This document shows, piece after piece, positions 33,030 through 43,609 of a DNA stretch of 57,630 bases. The notes below the pieces were generated by a model. It was not told where the DNA came from and searched no databases. It saw only the letters and a program-made list of their open reading frames with translations. Numbering within the stretch: the first letter of the stretch is position 1; each line of letters starts with the position of its first letter. Where the stretch lies: NCBI GenBank assembly GCA_023375785.1, contig SZWC01007331.1, forward strand, positions 57,976-115,605. The letters are read 5' to 3'. This DNA comes from Penium margaritaceum. Its lineage: Eukaryota; Streptophyta; Zygnematophyceae; Desmidiales; Peniaceae. A program made the translations under genes and the position numbers.

Positions 33030-33345
33030 CCCCACGTGTCTCTTCCCCTCCTACGATAGTGAGAGGGGACCCTAGCACCAAGGCCCTCAGCCTAACGAGT
33101 TTGGCCATCATTACAGACCTCCCCCTGGGCTATGCACTAGGCTACACCATGCTTTATCATGAGCATCGACATGCCTTCACGGTTGTACTTACGCACATCT
33201 TGCCTGGGGCTCAAGATGCACATGTATTTGCAATTCGCTTGACGGCACCCCCGGAGGACCCTACCACTTCATGCGAGCCTCGAGCCTCCTCCAAGGCTAC
33301 GCACCGGGATGCTACCTGCGTTGATGAGCTCGCAGGCAACTAGGG
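33030..33345 (+). pseudogene. pol: E: pre-RT block, truncated
   Basis: GDPSTKALSL at about 33067-33096 equals GDPSTKALGL in A and B. It continues through a block corresponding to VHPACPIGHDL in A and then to DDFATCVDELAGN-like sequence. The RT core is absent and the frame ends at 33343, so E is 3'-truncated here. Confidence 0.7.
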
Positions 33346-33790
33346 CCAAACTCTCCTCATTATCTCTCCTCTCTTTGCTCTGTCGCAATGCATCTGTGTA
33401 CGTCAAAGGAAAGGGAGTGGATGAGCAACACGCTAGCGTGGATGAAGTGGCGGAGCTGGCCTGCAAGGTAGGATAGAGCACCCTGAAGCATCAGGGTGCA
33501 CCGCTACAAGAGAAGGAGGGCTGAAACGACCAACCGGACCACCACACATGGACGAAGGTGACAATGGAGCAGCTGAAGCGGATGGATAGAGGTGCGAGAA
33601 GGAAGCAACAGAAGAAGGAGCAATGATGGAGTCAAAAAGAACGAGGATGGCAGGAACCAAAGGCATGCTCACCTCTCCTATGACGGTGTCTTCATCGGAT
33701 GTTACACTCGGAGCTAGTATAAGGTCCTCCCCGAGTATGGGTGTGCCAGATGCTAATAGCAGAAATGCTGATAGTAGTGGTGCTCCCCTG
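33346..33790. other. No gene recognised; junction of E and F remnants
   Basis: This is the boundary between plus-strand E and minus-strand F. Short ORFs on both strands show no domain. I could not place an LTR end or target duplication. Confidence 0.4.
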
Positions 33791-34709
33791 CTTTGACAGT
33801 CGCTCTTGTGCTGCCATCACCTCCCGCTGTAGCATCTCTACACGCTCCTACAGGTCAGAGTAATCTTCCTTGGACACATGGAGGCGGCCCATATGTGCCT
33901 CGCGTTGGATTAACTTTGTCTCACTGGACGCTACACCCACAAACTATAGAACTCACAAGTAAAACTCCATCTATCTCTTTGCTCCTAAAGACAATGGAAC
34001 CGGTGCTGTGCATCCTCCTGGGGGTCAACCAAACTCGCAATGTGCTGAGACGTTGGAACATCGAATGCAACTGGAGGTGTTATATCCATACCACATCCCA
34101 TGTTTGTGATACGAGGAGAAATGAGCGGTCACGTGCCAAGAGAGAAGGAGGAGGAAGAGTCTTCAGATTCCAGGAAAAATGTGAAATGTCGTTTGTGTAG
34201 GTACCACCACTCTCACATCGATATGATCAGTAAGATCACCAAAAGGTGAACACGAGAGGGCAGATGTTAGCTCCTGCTGACGAGGTGACTCCATTTGCGT
34301 GATGAGATCTATTCCACTCTCCTCGACTGCCAGCATAGTGGACACAACTGTGTAGGACTTCGGATCAACAGTGCCCGTCAAGACAACCAGTAAGCGTAGC
34401 TGGTGCTCTCGCACCGTCTCCCAGGGAAGACTGGGTGCTGTCACCTCCTCAATAATGGAGTGAGGACCACCATCTGGCCGTATCATGTGTCTCAACATAC
34501 CACCGTATGTATGGGAACCCAGACTCTGGGAAGATGGGCAACTCCTCACGTTGAAGCTGGTCCTCAGGTAGCATCGATGATATGGTGGAGCCTGCTGTAT
34601 GTGCTCCAGCACATGTCCCAATGATATCTCTCACAAGTGCTGCTCTCAAGAATGCCTCAAACTCTAAAAGACCAACCGGCCGACTCTGCTCACGTATTGT
34701 GACCGCTAC

Positions 34710-35230
34710 CGGGCTTGTGTAAGCCTCGTGCAACAACGCCCCCAGAAGTCCATATGGGGTATCCCGATCCACAAAGATACCCTTGTGCTAGCGCCTCGTC
34801 GCTACCGGCCGGAGTCGCAAGTGCCACTGCCCAAGCACATAGAATGTGTACTCCTCTTGATGCAACCTGCTGTTGTAGAACGTCTGGCTCCTACCCTAGC
34901 GTAGATGTCGACCTCGATGACATGCATATCTCAAGCACTACGACCTTTGCCGGACTGGTGTGAGCCTGGTGCACATACTCCCCCAAAAGTTTGGTAGATG
35001 TATCCCGGTTTGTACGAGACTCCTATGCCACCGCCAGGCCGGCACCGGTTGGAACCGTGAGTGGCACCATCCAGGGGCACCGAGCCTGCGCTACTCCTAA
35101 TGTAACCTGTTGCTTTGAAACATCCGTATGTAGCCCAGATGTGGAAGTGGCGCTCGATGATACGCAAGTCTCCACCATGAATGCAATGTCGGGACTAGAC
35201 TACACAAAATGTGCTGTCACCGTATCATCT
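34710..35230 (-). repeat. Two diverged ~241-bp tandem units, probably once coding
   Basis: The GTATCCCG landmark recurs at 34759 and 35000. On the minus strand both units contain RDT, then LLG, then H-A-TSP (RDTPYGLLG with TSPVA, and NRDTSTKLLGEYVHQ with TSPA). On the plus strand the units also align in protein, ending in DVDLDDMHIS and DVEVALDDTQVS. The coding strand is therefore uncertain. Flanking minus-strand ORFs 34163-34621 and 34449-34772 have no recognised domain. Confidence 0.6.
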
Positions 35231-35288
35231 TAATCTGCCTGAACTGATGCTCAGGCACCACGACATGGCACAAGTGCGGATCCTGTCT

Positions 35289-35927
35289 CTACGGGCATAA
35301 TAGGCAATACGCGGTGATTACACTCCCCCTCCAGAGGTACAACAATGGGAGCTCAGGAGGTGTAGGATGTATCAAAACTAGCGCAAGCATGATGTGCGAA
35401 GCGCCGACGCCCACACCGCGTGCACACACGATTGGAATGACTGCATGAGGACATGTCATCATGAGATGACGTTGTGGTAGCAAGAGAGTAGAGGATGGAA
35501 AGGATGGTGGCAGCCTAGGTCTAGCAGATAGGTTGAGCTGAAGGGGCACCATCGGTTGGAGAAGGAGGAGAGGACAAAGGAGATGAGAACAAGGAGACCA
35601 TCGAAAAACTAGTAGCAGAAACACGCTCGGTGACGACGAGGTCACTGCACCATCTGCCTCAGGCCATGGATCTTGGCGAATATGGTCGCTAGAGCTCCAG
35701 CTAGGGGATCTACCAACACTGGCAGATATGCACGCAAGGCCGCATCCAGTAGCGACGCCAACCATGACGTCCATCACCACAGTAGTAGCAGGCAAACACG
35801 CAAGGCACCTGCTCAGATGTCTATGCACGCATCTCGTGCGACCGATGATGGATAGGTGCTGAGGGCACTGACTCCCGGTGGTAAAAACCAAGCCACGGGA
35901 GATGATAACAGTAAGAGACACTGTCAC
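35289..35927 (-). CDS. Unrecognised 212-codon ORF in F
   Basis: A long minus-strand frame is rich in Leu, Ser, Pro and hydrophobic residues, without a clear signal, zinc or catalytic motif. It lies between the tandem units and the F leader. It may be a chance frame in a decayed spacer or part of an unusual 5' region. I cannot assign a role. Confidence 0.2.
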   Translation of the reverse strand: MTVSLTVIISRGLVFTTGSQCPQHLSIIGRTRCVHRHLSRCLACLPATTVVMDVMVGVATGCGLACISASVGRSPSWSSSDHIRQDPWPEADGAVTSSSPSVFLLLVFRWSPCSHLLCPLLLLQPMVPLQLNLSARPRLPPSFPSSTLLLPQRHLMMTCPHAVIPIVCARGVGVGASHIMLALVLIHPTPPELPLLYLWRGSVITAYCLLCP

Positions 35928-36289
35928 CCTTGTGGGTCACGAAGTCAGGGTCAGTAAGTGTAATCAAACGGGACGAGTTGCACGACCACAACATGCCCGG
36001 CGAATGGAGTCTGACCAGCCACGACTACTAGTGCTACTGCCACCAAAGGAGCAAAAGCTGCTCCAAGAAGAAAAGGTGTGGCGGTTGCAGGTGCAGGTTC
36101 TGCTCCAAGCGATAGACGACCAAACCCTTGGAGATGGACAAACCCGAATACACCGTCGATCCTATGAATTGAACTGCGGGGACCAATCCACGGACCACAG
36201 AGACATGGCGGTCCACGACACGTCTCAAAGCAGAAGTGACCATCGGGTAGGAAGGTGAAACTGCAACTGCTGTACATTAAGTTGTTGTC

Positions 36290-37352
36290 ACCATTCCACC
36301 GCCACTTCCCCTGCTGCTATGGCAACTACTCTTGCTGCTGCTAGTACTGCAGGTGTCGGTGAGATGCCAAGCCACTCTATTACTGCTATGGGTGATGCTG
36401 CGGCGACTGTTTTTTACAGATTGATTTCCTTTTCTCTTATGACTCCCAAATCCCTTCTTTTTGTCTTGCCCCCAGTCCCTGTTTTTCTTTCCTTTTTTGT
36501 TTTCTACTTCTTGCCCCTCAATGTTTTTTTCTTGCTTTCCCCTTTTCTTAAATGCTCCCTGGAAGTGGGGCAAATGAGAAGATAAAACAAAAGGGTGGGG
36601 GGGGGGTGTTCAGCTTGTCCGTCCGGTCTAGCTTGCTCGCTCGCACCATGTGCGAGAGAGCAGATGGCCAAAGGAAATGAACAGAGGGGAATGGGGGGGT
36701 CCGTCCCTCCTTCATTGTTGGCCCCTCCGACGGTCGGCCGACGGGGCGGACGGGGCCGAAGGGGCCAAGGGGCCTGAAGGGCCCCTCCGAGGGGCCCCTC
36801 GAGGACAGGGGCTTGACAGGCCCCTCAAAGAGGGCCCGTCTAGGGGGGTCCACTTGGCCCTCAAGGGGCCCTCTCAACAGAGAGGGAGGGGGCTTTGTGG
36901 ACGCAGGTGGTAGTAGCAAGAGCTGCTGTTGTGGACGCGACTGCTGTTGTGGTGGGTGCTATTGCTGCTGCTCTGCCTGTTGCCAATTGACTGCAACTGC
37001 TACTGCTACTACCTGTTTCTACTAGTATTGCTTGCTATTGCTGCCGCTGCTGCTGCTACTAGCTGTTTCTACTACTATTGCTTGCTACTGCCGCTGCTAC
37101 TACTGCTACTACTGTGTGGCGCTTGTTGCTGCCACTACTACTATTGCTATGCGCCACCATAACTGGCATTACTGCTGCTGCTTCTGTTGCGTGGCACAAC
37201 AGGTGTCGCTACTGCTGCTACAGCCGTAGGTGCTGTTGTTGTTGAAGTTGGCATTGTGCTCCCTCACGCTGTTGCTAACGTAGCACCACGTGGGGTGTTC
37301 TCTCTGTGGTCCACCCACTGTTGCTGCTTATCCTACTCACACGCCCCCTTGT
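36290..37352 (-). other. F: leader with pyrimidine tract, GGGG/CCCC runs and triplets
   Basis: Going from the PBS leftwards there is a CTG/CTA triplet field (about 36920-37240 on plus), then a block of G4 and C4 runs with GGGCCC palindromes (36700-36890), then a T-rich tract (36410-36550 on plus, A-rich in the sense strand). The ORF at 36548-36919 is Pro/Gly/Arg-rich repeats imposed by the GGCCCC pattern. Confidence 0.55.
36743..36772 (+). other. G-quadruplex motif
   Basis: Four runs of GGGG (36743-36746, 36752-36755, 36761-36764, 36769-36772) are separated by loops of 5, 5 and 4 nt. This satisfies the usual four-G, loop 1-7 rule on the plus strand. In the sense direction of F it is C-rich. 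Confidence 0.8.
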
Positions 37353-37364
37353 TCTCTGATACCA
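37353..37364 (-). promoter_or_regulatory. Primer-binding site of F (11 of 12 to tRNA-iMet 3' end)
   Basis: The minus strand reads TGGTATCAGAGA, one mismatch at the last base. The sequence to the right (TGGAAATAAAC from 37368) would be the LTR, three bases away. Confidence 0.75.
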
Positions 37365-38715
37365 AGGTGGAAATAAACTAGGTCATGCAGGCCCATGAAA
37401 CACAAACATGAGCTCTAGGAGTAACTCCAATGCAAAACGCCAAAATCTTTGCTAAGTTTGGAACACATAATGTGAAAGAACAAGGGGAAAGTACAAATGA
37501 GCCTCTATCGGGCTTGTGTAGGGGCGTCGGCAACTAGCCCCACCTGGCCCCATCACCCCCTTTGAACCCAAATGAGCCAACGGGGGGAATGTAGTTCATG
37601 CACCACAAGAGCAACAAAGGTGGTCTCCTCGAGGCACCGGAACAGTTCTCCGAGTGCCATGGTCTCGACCACGGAGAGAATACGAATAGTGGTGGAATCA
37701 CTCAAAATCAGTGTCCAGACATCACAAACGACTTTCCAAACATCGAAAGCCCTACTACAACCATTGGGTCTCCTCGTCGCACTAGTATTGTCCATTGGGT
37801 GCATGGGTCTCAACCCACCAAGAAAACTCTCGTAGCTCCCGACAAGCCCACAGGGTTACCAGAACGCATTGACCACATCTCGCCGGCACTGTCGTAGGTG
37901 CTAGAGAAGTCTCGGTACTCTTTGGAGGCCCGTCGTGTCGTCACGCTCTCCTCCACCCTATACCACCAACATGGGGTTAATGGGTAAGCAATAGGCGTGA
38001 GTCGTGACGGGTGGAAGCCACACAAACCAATACCTCCTTCTCTCCGTCTCTCTCTCTCTCCCTCCCTCCCTCCCTTTCATCCTTCTTCCTTTTGGTTATG
38101 GGCGTAATGCTCGCAAGTGACCTCTTATCTCTTCTCACAAACCCATCCATCATCACTATAGGTGATTGACCTAGATTAGAGCACTCAGGTGCAATAATGC
38201 GATACACCGTGGAGCACACAGTGGTGGCCATGCAATCAAGCTATCGAGTGTTGGATACAGTGCTAACATCAGATTGGTGGAGAGCTTGATTGCAGTGGTG
38301 TTTTGTACTTCTACATTCTAGTATGGGGCACACATTCATAGCAGCATATGCACCACATACGCTTGTGGTCGATGTGGCTTGAGCTTCTCTCATTGCATGT
38401 ATTAGCTTAGTGAGCCAGGTAACTGATCCCTCAAGACCATACGTCTCGTTTGTACCGGCTTGTGAGTTAGCGCCTAGAGCTCGCTTGCTCCAGGGTGAGG
38501 CTGGATCCCAAGGTGGCATCCGGGCCCCACATTGAGAGCCTGGCGTGGGTGGCTCGGTCAACCGACACTTACCCCTTTGCCTGCTCCTCACTTACTCACT
38601 TGTTCCTTTTTTTTCTTGCTTGTTCCTACGTGAAAGTGAGCTTGCCCCAATCCATGGTGTCATGGCTCTTCACTTGCTTGCTTGCTCGCTCACCAGGACA
38701 ACCTAAGCTACCTAG
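37365..38715. other. Two presumed LTR regions back to back; no gene recognised
   Basis: F (minus) should have its 5' LTR starting near 37368, and I (plus) its 5' LTR ending before 38716. Neither has a visible partner in the window, so their boundary is unknown. A C/T-rich tract is at 38038-38085. ORFs at 37572-37835 and 38241-38591 show no known domain. If any non-repeat host sequence exists here, this is the best candidate. Confidence 0.4.
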
Positions 38716-38727
38716 TGGTATCAGAGT
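38716..38727 (+). promoter_or_regulatory. Primer-binding site of I (11 of 12 to tRNA-iMet 3' end)
   Basis: Reads TGGTATCAGAGT on the plus strand, one mismatch at the last base. It sets the orientation of the remnant. Confidence 0.75.
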
Positions 38728-40887
38728 TAGAAGAAATAATGTTTCCACTCTCACAGTCATGAGTTCTTGTTGCATCACGTACACATGGTAGGTGATCCCG
38801 CGCAAGCATCTCACGCACAGCGGCTGCGGTTGCGGCCATAGCACCAACATCTACTGCAGCTATCCGCGAGCACGTCGGTTGAGCCATGGCCATCACAGCC
38901 ACATCTTACATTGTTGTCCGCGCTCATCTTCTCCATGGTTGCGGTGACAGAAGCAACATTGTCCACGGATGCACACCTGCTCATCTGCCATACTATTGCC
39001 GTCGCAACGGTTTTCCTTGCAGATGCACCTCACTCAGCCATCATCAAGCACCTTACCTATTGTTATGGCCACTTTTGCCAGCGCCCGTGTCGGTCATGCT
39101 GTGGCCATCGCAGTCACGTCTCACACAATTTCCCACGCACATCTCTGTCGTAATGATGGTGATAGCAGCAGTATCTCCCAATTTTGTTTACACCCTCCTT
39201 GATTGGGCTACGGCAACAATAGTTGTGTTCCTGACAACCTCACATCACTCGGCAGTCTGAGGGCATCTTATCCATTGTTACAACAACAATTGTCCGTGCA
39301 CATGTTGGCCGTGCCACGGTCACTGCAATCGTATCCCACGTAGCTGCCCGCGCACGTCTTTGCCGTTACCACAACAATGGCAGCAGCATCCCCCGCTCCT
39401 CTGCATACCCTTATTGGCCATACTCTGGCCACCACAACTGTGTTCCCCGCAGCCCCACATCACTTGGCTACCCAAGAGCATCTTCGCCGTTGTTACGGCC
39501 ATAGCTGCCTGTGTACATGTCGGCCTTGTTCAAGTGACCACAGCCGTCGCCATGTGCTCGGCCTTTGCAGTTGTAACCCCGTTAGCTGTCCACACGTATC
39601 TCCACCGTGTACGACGATAGCAGCTGCCTTCATCGCAGCAGCACAAATCTGAGCAATACCAGCAACACATTTTTCTGCTATCTCTCTGCTGTGTGGCTGC
39701 CTTGCAAGGCAACCATGCACCCAGCGCACTGGCTTCTCCTCCTGATACAGATCCCATTCTGACTTCACCCACGGCCGCATGTGAGTGTGACCGTCTTGAC
39801 GACGAGATAGCATACTATGAGGAGAGGACGTACAGAGCGCTGTGGTCAAGAGTCCGCCGCAGCAGTCCATGGTATCACCCCGGTAAGGACTACAATCCGC
39901 TGAGTACTACAAGCCAAAGGACGCTAGGGTGTATACGCCCTACTGTCAATCTGCCGCCAATGACTCACCAGCAGCACATGTCCTACCAGCCAGGGGGCCA
40001 CCGCATCATCACCGACCTCTCCAATCTTCGATAATCCCACCCGTTGGCCATAGCAATCATGGCAGCGTTGAAGTGCTGTTCCCCAGGGAGCAACACCAGC
40101 TTCTACAATAACGACACCTAGAGCATCTGTACTACGCTATGCAGCATCTCCAACTACACCCTGTGCAAACTCAGCCGTATCTCATTCACCTGACATACTG
40201 ACTACACTGCAGGCTACTCTTGTTTCTAGTGTTTTTGTTGCTTCCAATATTGCTACCACTGCACATGCTGCACATGCATCTGCCAGGACTGCTACTAGTA
40301 GAGCCATTGAGACGTACACTACAACAGCTACTGATTGCAGTCCTCTGGCTAGAGCTGCTGTCAACATTGTCACTTAGATCACAGCCACAGTAGATGCAGT
40401 AGCATCAGCAGCAACAGCGGCGGCAACGGCATTCTCTAGTGTTGTGATATGCATCCATGCCTCCACTGCACAGGTTTCAGTGTTGCTCTCCTTGTCATCA
40501 TCATGGACTTGTCGCATTTGGCTACTTGTTTCTGTAGTTGTTGCCATCTCCACTCTGACAGCTGCCGCACTTTCCGGAGTAACCTTCCTCGTCTCCATGT
40601 CTGCCATTGTCGCAGTTGCAGTGTCATCAGCAGTAGATGCTCTCCCACCTTTGTTCTCTCTTCGTTGGCAGGCCTGGTTAGCCTGGCTTCCTCTCTTGCT
40701 CTTGCGTATTCCGTAGTGCATTTATATTGGCGTGTTTTTACTTCCATGTCCGTTGTCTTGCAGCATACTGGATTCACTCGAGTCTTGACACACCCATCAC
40801 ACATATTCCATGCCCTCTGGGGCAAGGGAAACATTGCCAAAGTATTCTAGGTAGGTTCACGTTGCCAGCACCATGCCAGTTGCTGAC
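38728..40887 (+). other. I: long leader with Ala/Val/Thr-type diverged repeats
   Basis: From about 38880 to 39640 recurring elements such as GCCGTTACCACAACAATGGCAGC and GTCGGCCGTGCCACGGTC form a loose tandem array that reads as Ala/Val/Thr/His-rich in the open frames. From 40200 to 40640 it returns to ACTGCTACT/GCAGCAACAGC triplets. The 113-codon frame at 39693-40034 (DRLDDEIAYYEERTYRALW) might be an N-terminal gag helix. Otherwise nothing is recognisable. Confidence 0.45.
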
Positions 40888-41590
40888 TGTTGGCCTGAGG
40901 GTGAGTGTGCATCCTGGAGGGTCCCTAGCAGCGGTTGGTTCACACCACCAACTCGTTTTGGAGAGACTGAAACTGTGGAGGCAACTGGTTCCAAGGATGA
41001 AAGAAAACTGGTCAAAGAGTGAGGCAATAGTTTGGGCCTCAATTGACTAGGAATGAACACTTTTTATCAAGGCTCACAAGTAGTGGCATTTTATAGCCAC
41101 TGATATAAGCTTTCTAGAACACCAAAGCATGCCAGATTTGGAGCTTCCTAGCAGATTCTATGGCTTCTAGAGTGGCCCTTGGTAGGCTGTCCTTTTCTCC
41201 ACCTAGGAAGGCATCCTTTCCTTCCTCTAGAAACTTCTGTCCCTTCCTAGATTCCTCAGCTTGCTTCTAGTAGGAGGGAAGGTATCCAGAAGACCAAGAC
41301 ATCTCTAGATGCCTTGTAGGACAAGTCACCCCTTCTAGAAGGTGTGCCACCTTCCTGGACCCTCTCCTGGCCTTCTAGAAACTTAAAGAGGAACTCTGGA
41401 GGTTGAGCTAGCGTCCTGGCATCTATTTTCCACCTCCCTTGAGGCAGGACAGAAATTCATCTTGTGGGACTTGAACCCGGGCCCCTGCCTCTATAGGTGG
41501 ACACCATTAACCACTAAGCCACTACGGCTTGTCTTTTTGGTGTTCCTTTTTGGAGTCACTCCTGCCATGGTGAGGAGCATTACTCCAACA
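40888..41590 (-). repeat. 3' LTR of element G (703 bp)
   Basis: Starts TGTTGG, ends CCAACA. It is closely similar to 44326-45027. It contains a TATA box (sense TATAAAAT, 41088-41095) and a tRNA-like segment with A and B boxes (41467-41521). Confidence 0.95.
41467..41521 (-). other. tRNA-like pol III box pair inside the G LTR
   Basis: On the minus strand TGGCTTAGTGG (41511-41521) fits the A-box consensus TRGCNNAGYNGG less one base, and GGTTCAAGTCC (41467-41477) fits the B box GGTTCRANNCC exactly. They are about 33 bp apart, as in tRNA genes. The flanks do not pair as an acceptor stem, so this is a tRNA-derived (SINE-like) segment, not a tRNA gene. Confidence 0.7.
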
Positions 41591-41603
41591 ATCTTCCCCT
41601 TGC
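41591..41603 (-). promoter_or_regulatory. Polypurine tract of element G
   Basis: The minus strand reads about GCAAGGGGAAGAT directly before the 3' LTR, the expected plus-strand primer. Confidence 0.75.
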
Positions 41604-41624
41604 GCATCACCCATGGCAGTCGTC

Positions 41625-42950
41625 CATGCTCAACCTGCAACGGAAGAGCCTTTCTCCTCATGGGAGGCGAGCTCATACTTTATTGCTCCCTCCCACTCAA
41701 CCCCATCCTTCTTGTGCAGTGCCTCCTTCATGCTCCTCTTGCATGAAGAAGACTTGTGCAAACCCAGTCCAGATACCCTTGTCGGCATCGTATCTCTTTG
41801 TCCTTCGCACACGGCTGCTCGTGCGGGGCTCTTGAGACGGTTATTCTTGTTGTTGTCTCCTTTCCGCGCCATCGTCTCCAATCGCCTGCTCCCCCTCTCT
41901 TGGAGACCTTGGAGACATCGATCGACTCCCCGCCTCCACGTCCATCTCCGGTGCTTCGGATTCCTCATCCGAACTGGCCGAAACGAGTTCCGCCGCTTGC
42001 CCATCCCTCGGGCGATCCTCTCTGGCTGGTGCTACTGCGAGGACGTCACCCTCATTCATGTCCTCCAGTGTCCCCCCCTCAAGGAGTGGCATCCACTCCT
42101 CCCTCTTGGAGAGATCTGCCTCCTTGTCTGTCCAATGGCTTTTCTTGTCGAACGTGACGTCGCAACTTTGCACAATCTGTTGCCTCATTGGGTCAAAGAG
42201 CCAGTACGCCTTGCTTCCGCTCTCACATCCAAGGAAAAAAAAACGGCGGGTGCGCGGTTCCAGCTTGCTCCGTCCCTCACGTATCTACACCATCGCATGT
42301 GCAACACAACCAAATGTGCGGAGGTAACCCACCGCTGGCTTCCTCCCGCTCCACACCTCTTGTGGCGTCTTCCACGCCTTGCTCTCCTTGTCCTTCAGCG
42401 GCTTGGTCGGCATAAGATTCATGATGTACGCTGCTGTCCTTGCCACCTCCGTCCAATATCATTGTGTAAGGCAGGTGTCGCTCAACATGGATCGCACCAT
42501 GTGAAGGATTGTGTGATTTGCTCTCTCTATGACGCCATTCTGTTGTGGGGAGTGTGGAGTTGTTTTCTACCACTCAATCCCCTTGCTCTTCATCCACCCA
42601 AGGCACCCCGCATATTCACCACCGTTGTCACTCCGGAACGCCTTCACCTTCAGCTCTGTTTGTCGCTCCACATCTGCCACAAACTCCTGCATGCACGAAA
42701 GGACCTCACTCTTCCGCTTCATTGGGTAGAGGTAGAGTTTCCGGCTATGGTCATCGATGAAGGTGAGGAAGTAGCGAGCTCCGCCGATGGAGCTCTCAAG
42801 CGGTCCAGTTTTGCCGATGCACGCGTCCCCTTGGCGACAAACGGCTGCCGAGTTGATTTGCCAATGATGCATGGCTCACATACGGTCTCCTTGGTTCCAT
42901 CAAGACCGTTGATTTGGAGACCCCGCACCACTTTCCTCTTAGCCATCTCC
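41625..42950 (-). pseudogene. pol: G: integrase and truncated RT start
   Basis: Zinc-region end CEPCIIGKSTRQPF, then the central core with DDHSRKLYLYPMKRK and RSDNGGEYAGCLGW (42567-42872). NSTLPTTEW, TPQEVWSGRKP and LRTFGCVAHAM-like pieces follow with frame changes near 42560 and 42290. DPMRQQIVQSCDVTFDKKSHW (41841-42188) is the integrase C-terminus, with an acidic linker after it. The last readable piece, KEALHKKDGVEWEGAIKYEL near 41640-41700, corresponds to the very start of RT; nothing of the RT fold remains. Confidence 0.88.
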
Positions 42951-42959
42951 TTTAGTGTC

Positions 42960-43600
42960 GATGGAGAAATGTGGCAGAGTCAGCGGTGCCATAGGTCTAG
43001 GTCTCCTTCATCCTTTGTTGCAAGATTGGCGGCGTTGGACCCCGCCCGGCTGCTGAGGATCTTTGCGCGTAGCAGGTACAATTTGTCCTCCCTCTTGGCA
43101 CGCGCAATCACTTCACCTTTGCCCTCCTTGCAGATGACGGCCTCCTTCTTTGTGAAGAGCACCTCAAGTCCCTTGTCGGTAAGGCGGCTGACGAAGAGCA
43201 GGTTTGCCCCAAAGTTGGGCATATGCAACACATCGTGGATTGTGCTCGTGACAGGTTTGCCATCCACAATCGACTCAATGCGAAGGTTACCCTCACCGGC
43301 GGCCACCTCTGTTTTTCCATTGGCCACCGTCATGCATCTTTTTGAGGCACCGTTGGTGACAAATGCCGCCCTGTTGCATTGCGTGTGGCGGCCTGATCCG
43401 GAGTCAATGACGGCAACTCCCGCATCCTTCAAGTTGGTGGAGTTGTACGTCATGAGGGCATGCTCATCTTTCTTCCCGCCCCATTGCGACCGATCTGTTT
43501 TCTTCTTGGGACAGTTGCACGCATAGTGGCCCTCCTTGCCGCAGTTTAAGCACTCCCCCTTCTTGTCACCCTTCTTGGTGCCCTGTTTGGCACCCTTCCA
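42960..43600 (-). pseudogene. pol: G: protease and zinc knuckle
   Basis: The knuckle CLNCGKEGHYACNC at 43511-43552 is canonical CX2CX4HX4C. The protease frame 42980-43453 carries VIDSGSGRHTQ, where Ser-Gly replaces the usual Ala-Thr/Ser after DSG but the catalytic DSG stays. HDVLHMPNFGANLLFVSRL is the second block. It ends in DLDLWHR, the first His of the integrase zinc region. Confidence 0.9.
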
Positions 43601-43609
43601 CTTGTCGCC

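Larger units (their letters stand above)
28141..33345 (+). mobile_element. Decayed plus-strand Copia element E, lacking RT
   Basis: Leader, gag, zinc knuckle, protease, integrase and linker are recognisable in order on the plus strand. The sequence then ends just after the GDPSTKAL block that precedes RT. No 3' LTR, RT or RNase H follows. Stops are frequent. It is related to families 1 and 2 but clearly more distant. Confidence 0.85.
33480..37367 (-). mobile_element. Copia-like remnant F, minus strand (tentative)
   Basis: Evidence is a near-perfect PBS at 37353-37364 in minus orientation, a leader of triplets and GC runs, and a distant gag-like heptad segment (ERVEMLQREVMAAQERLSKQ) at about 33795-33880. 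Most of the middle is not recognisable and no paired LTR is seen. It may be the 5' part of an element with the rest lost. Confidence 0.5.

Noticed and set aside
36548..36919. Pro/Gly-rich 123-codon ORF
   Set aside because: Follows from GGCCCC-type repeats in the F leader; no support as a gene.
38241..38591. 116-codon minus-strand ORF as a host gene
   Set aside because: No recognisable domain, between two retroelement PBS, no support for coding.
41467..41535. tRNA gene in the G LTR
   Set aside because: A and B boxes fit, but the acceptor ends do not pair and the segment repeats in both LTRs. It is tRNA-derived, not a tRNA gene.
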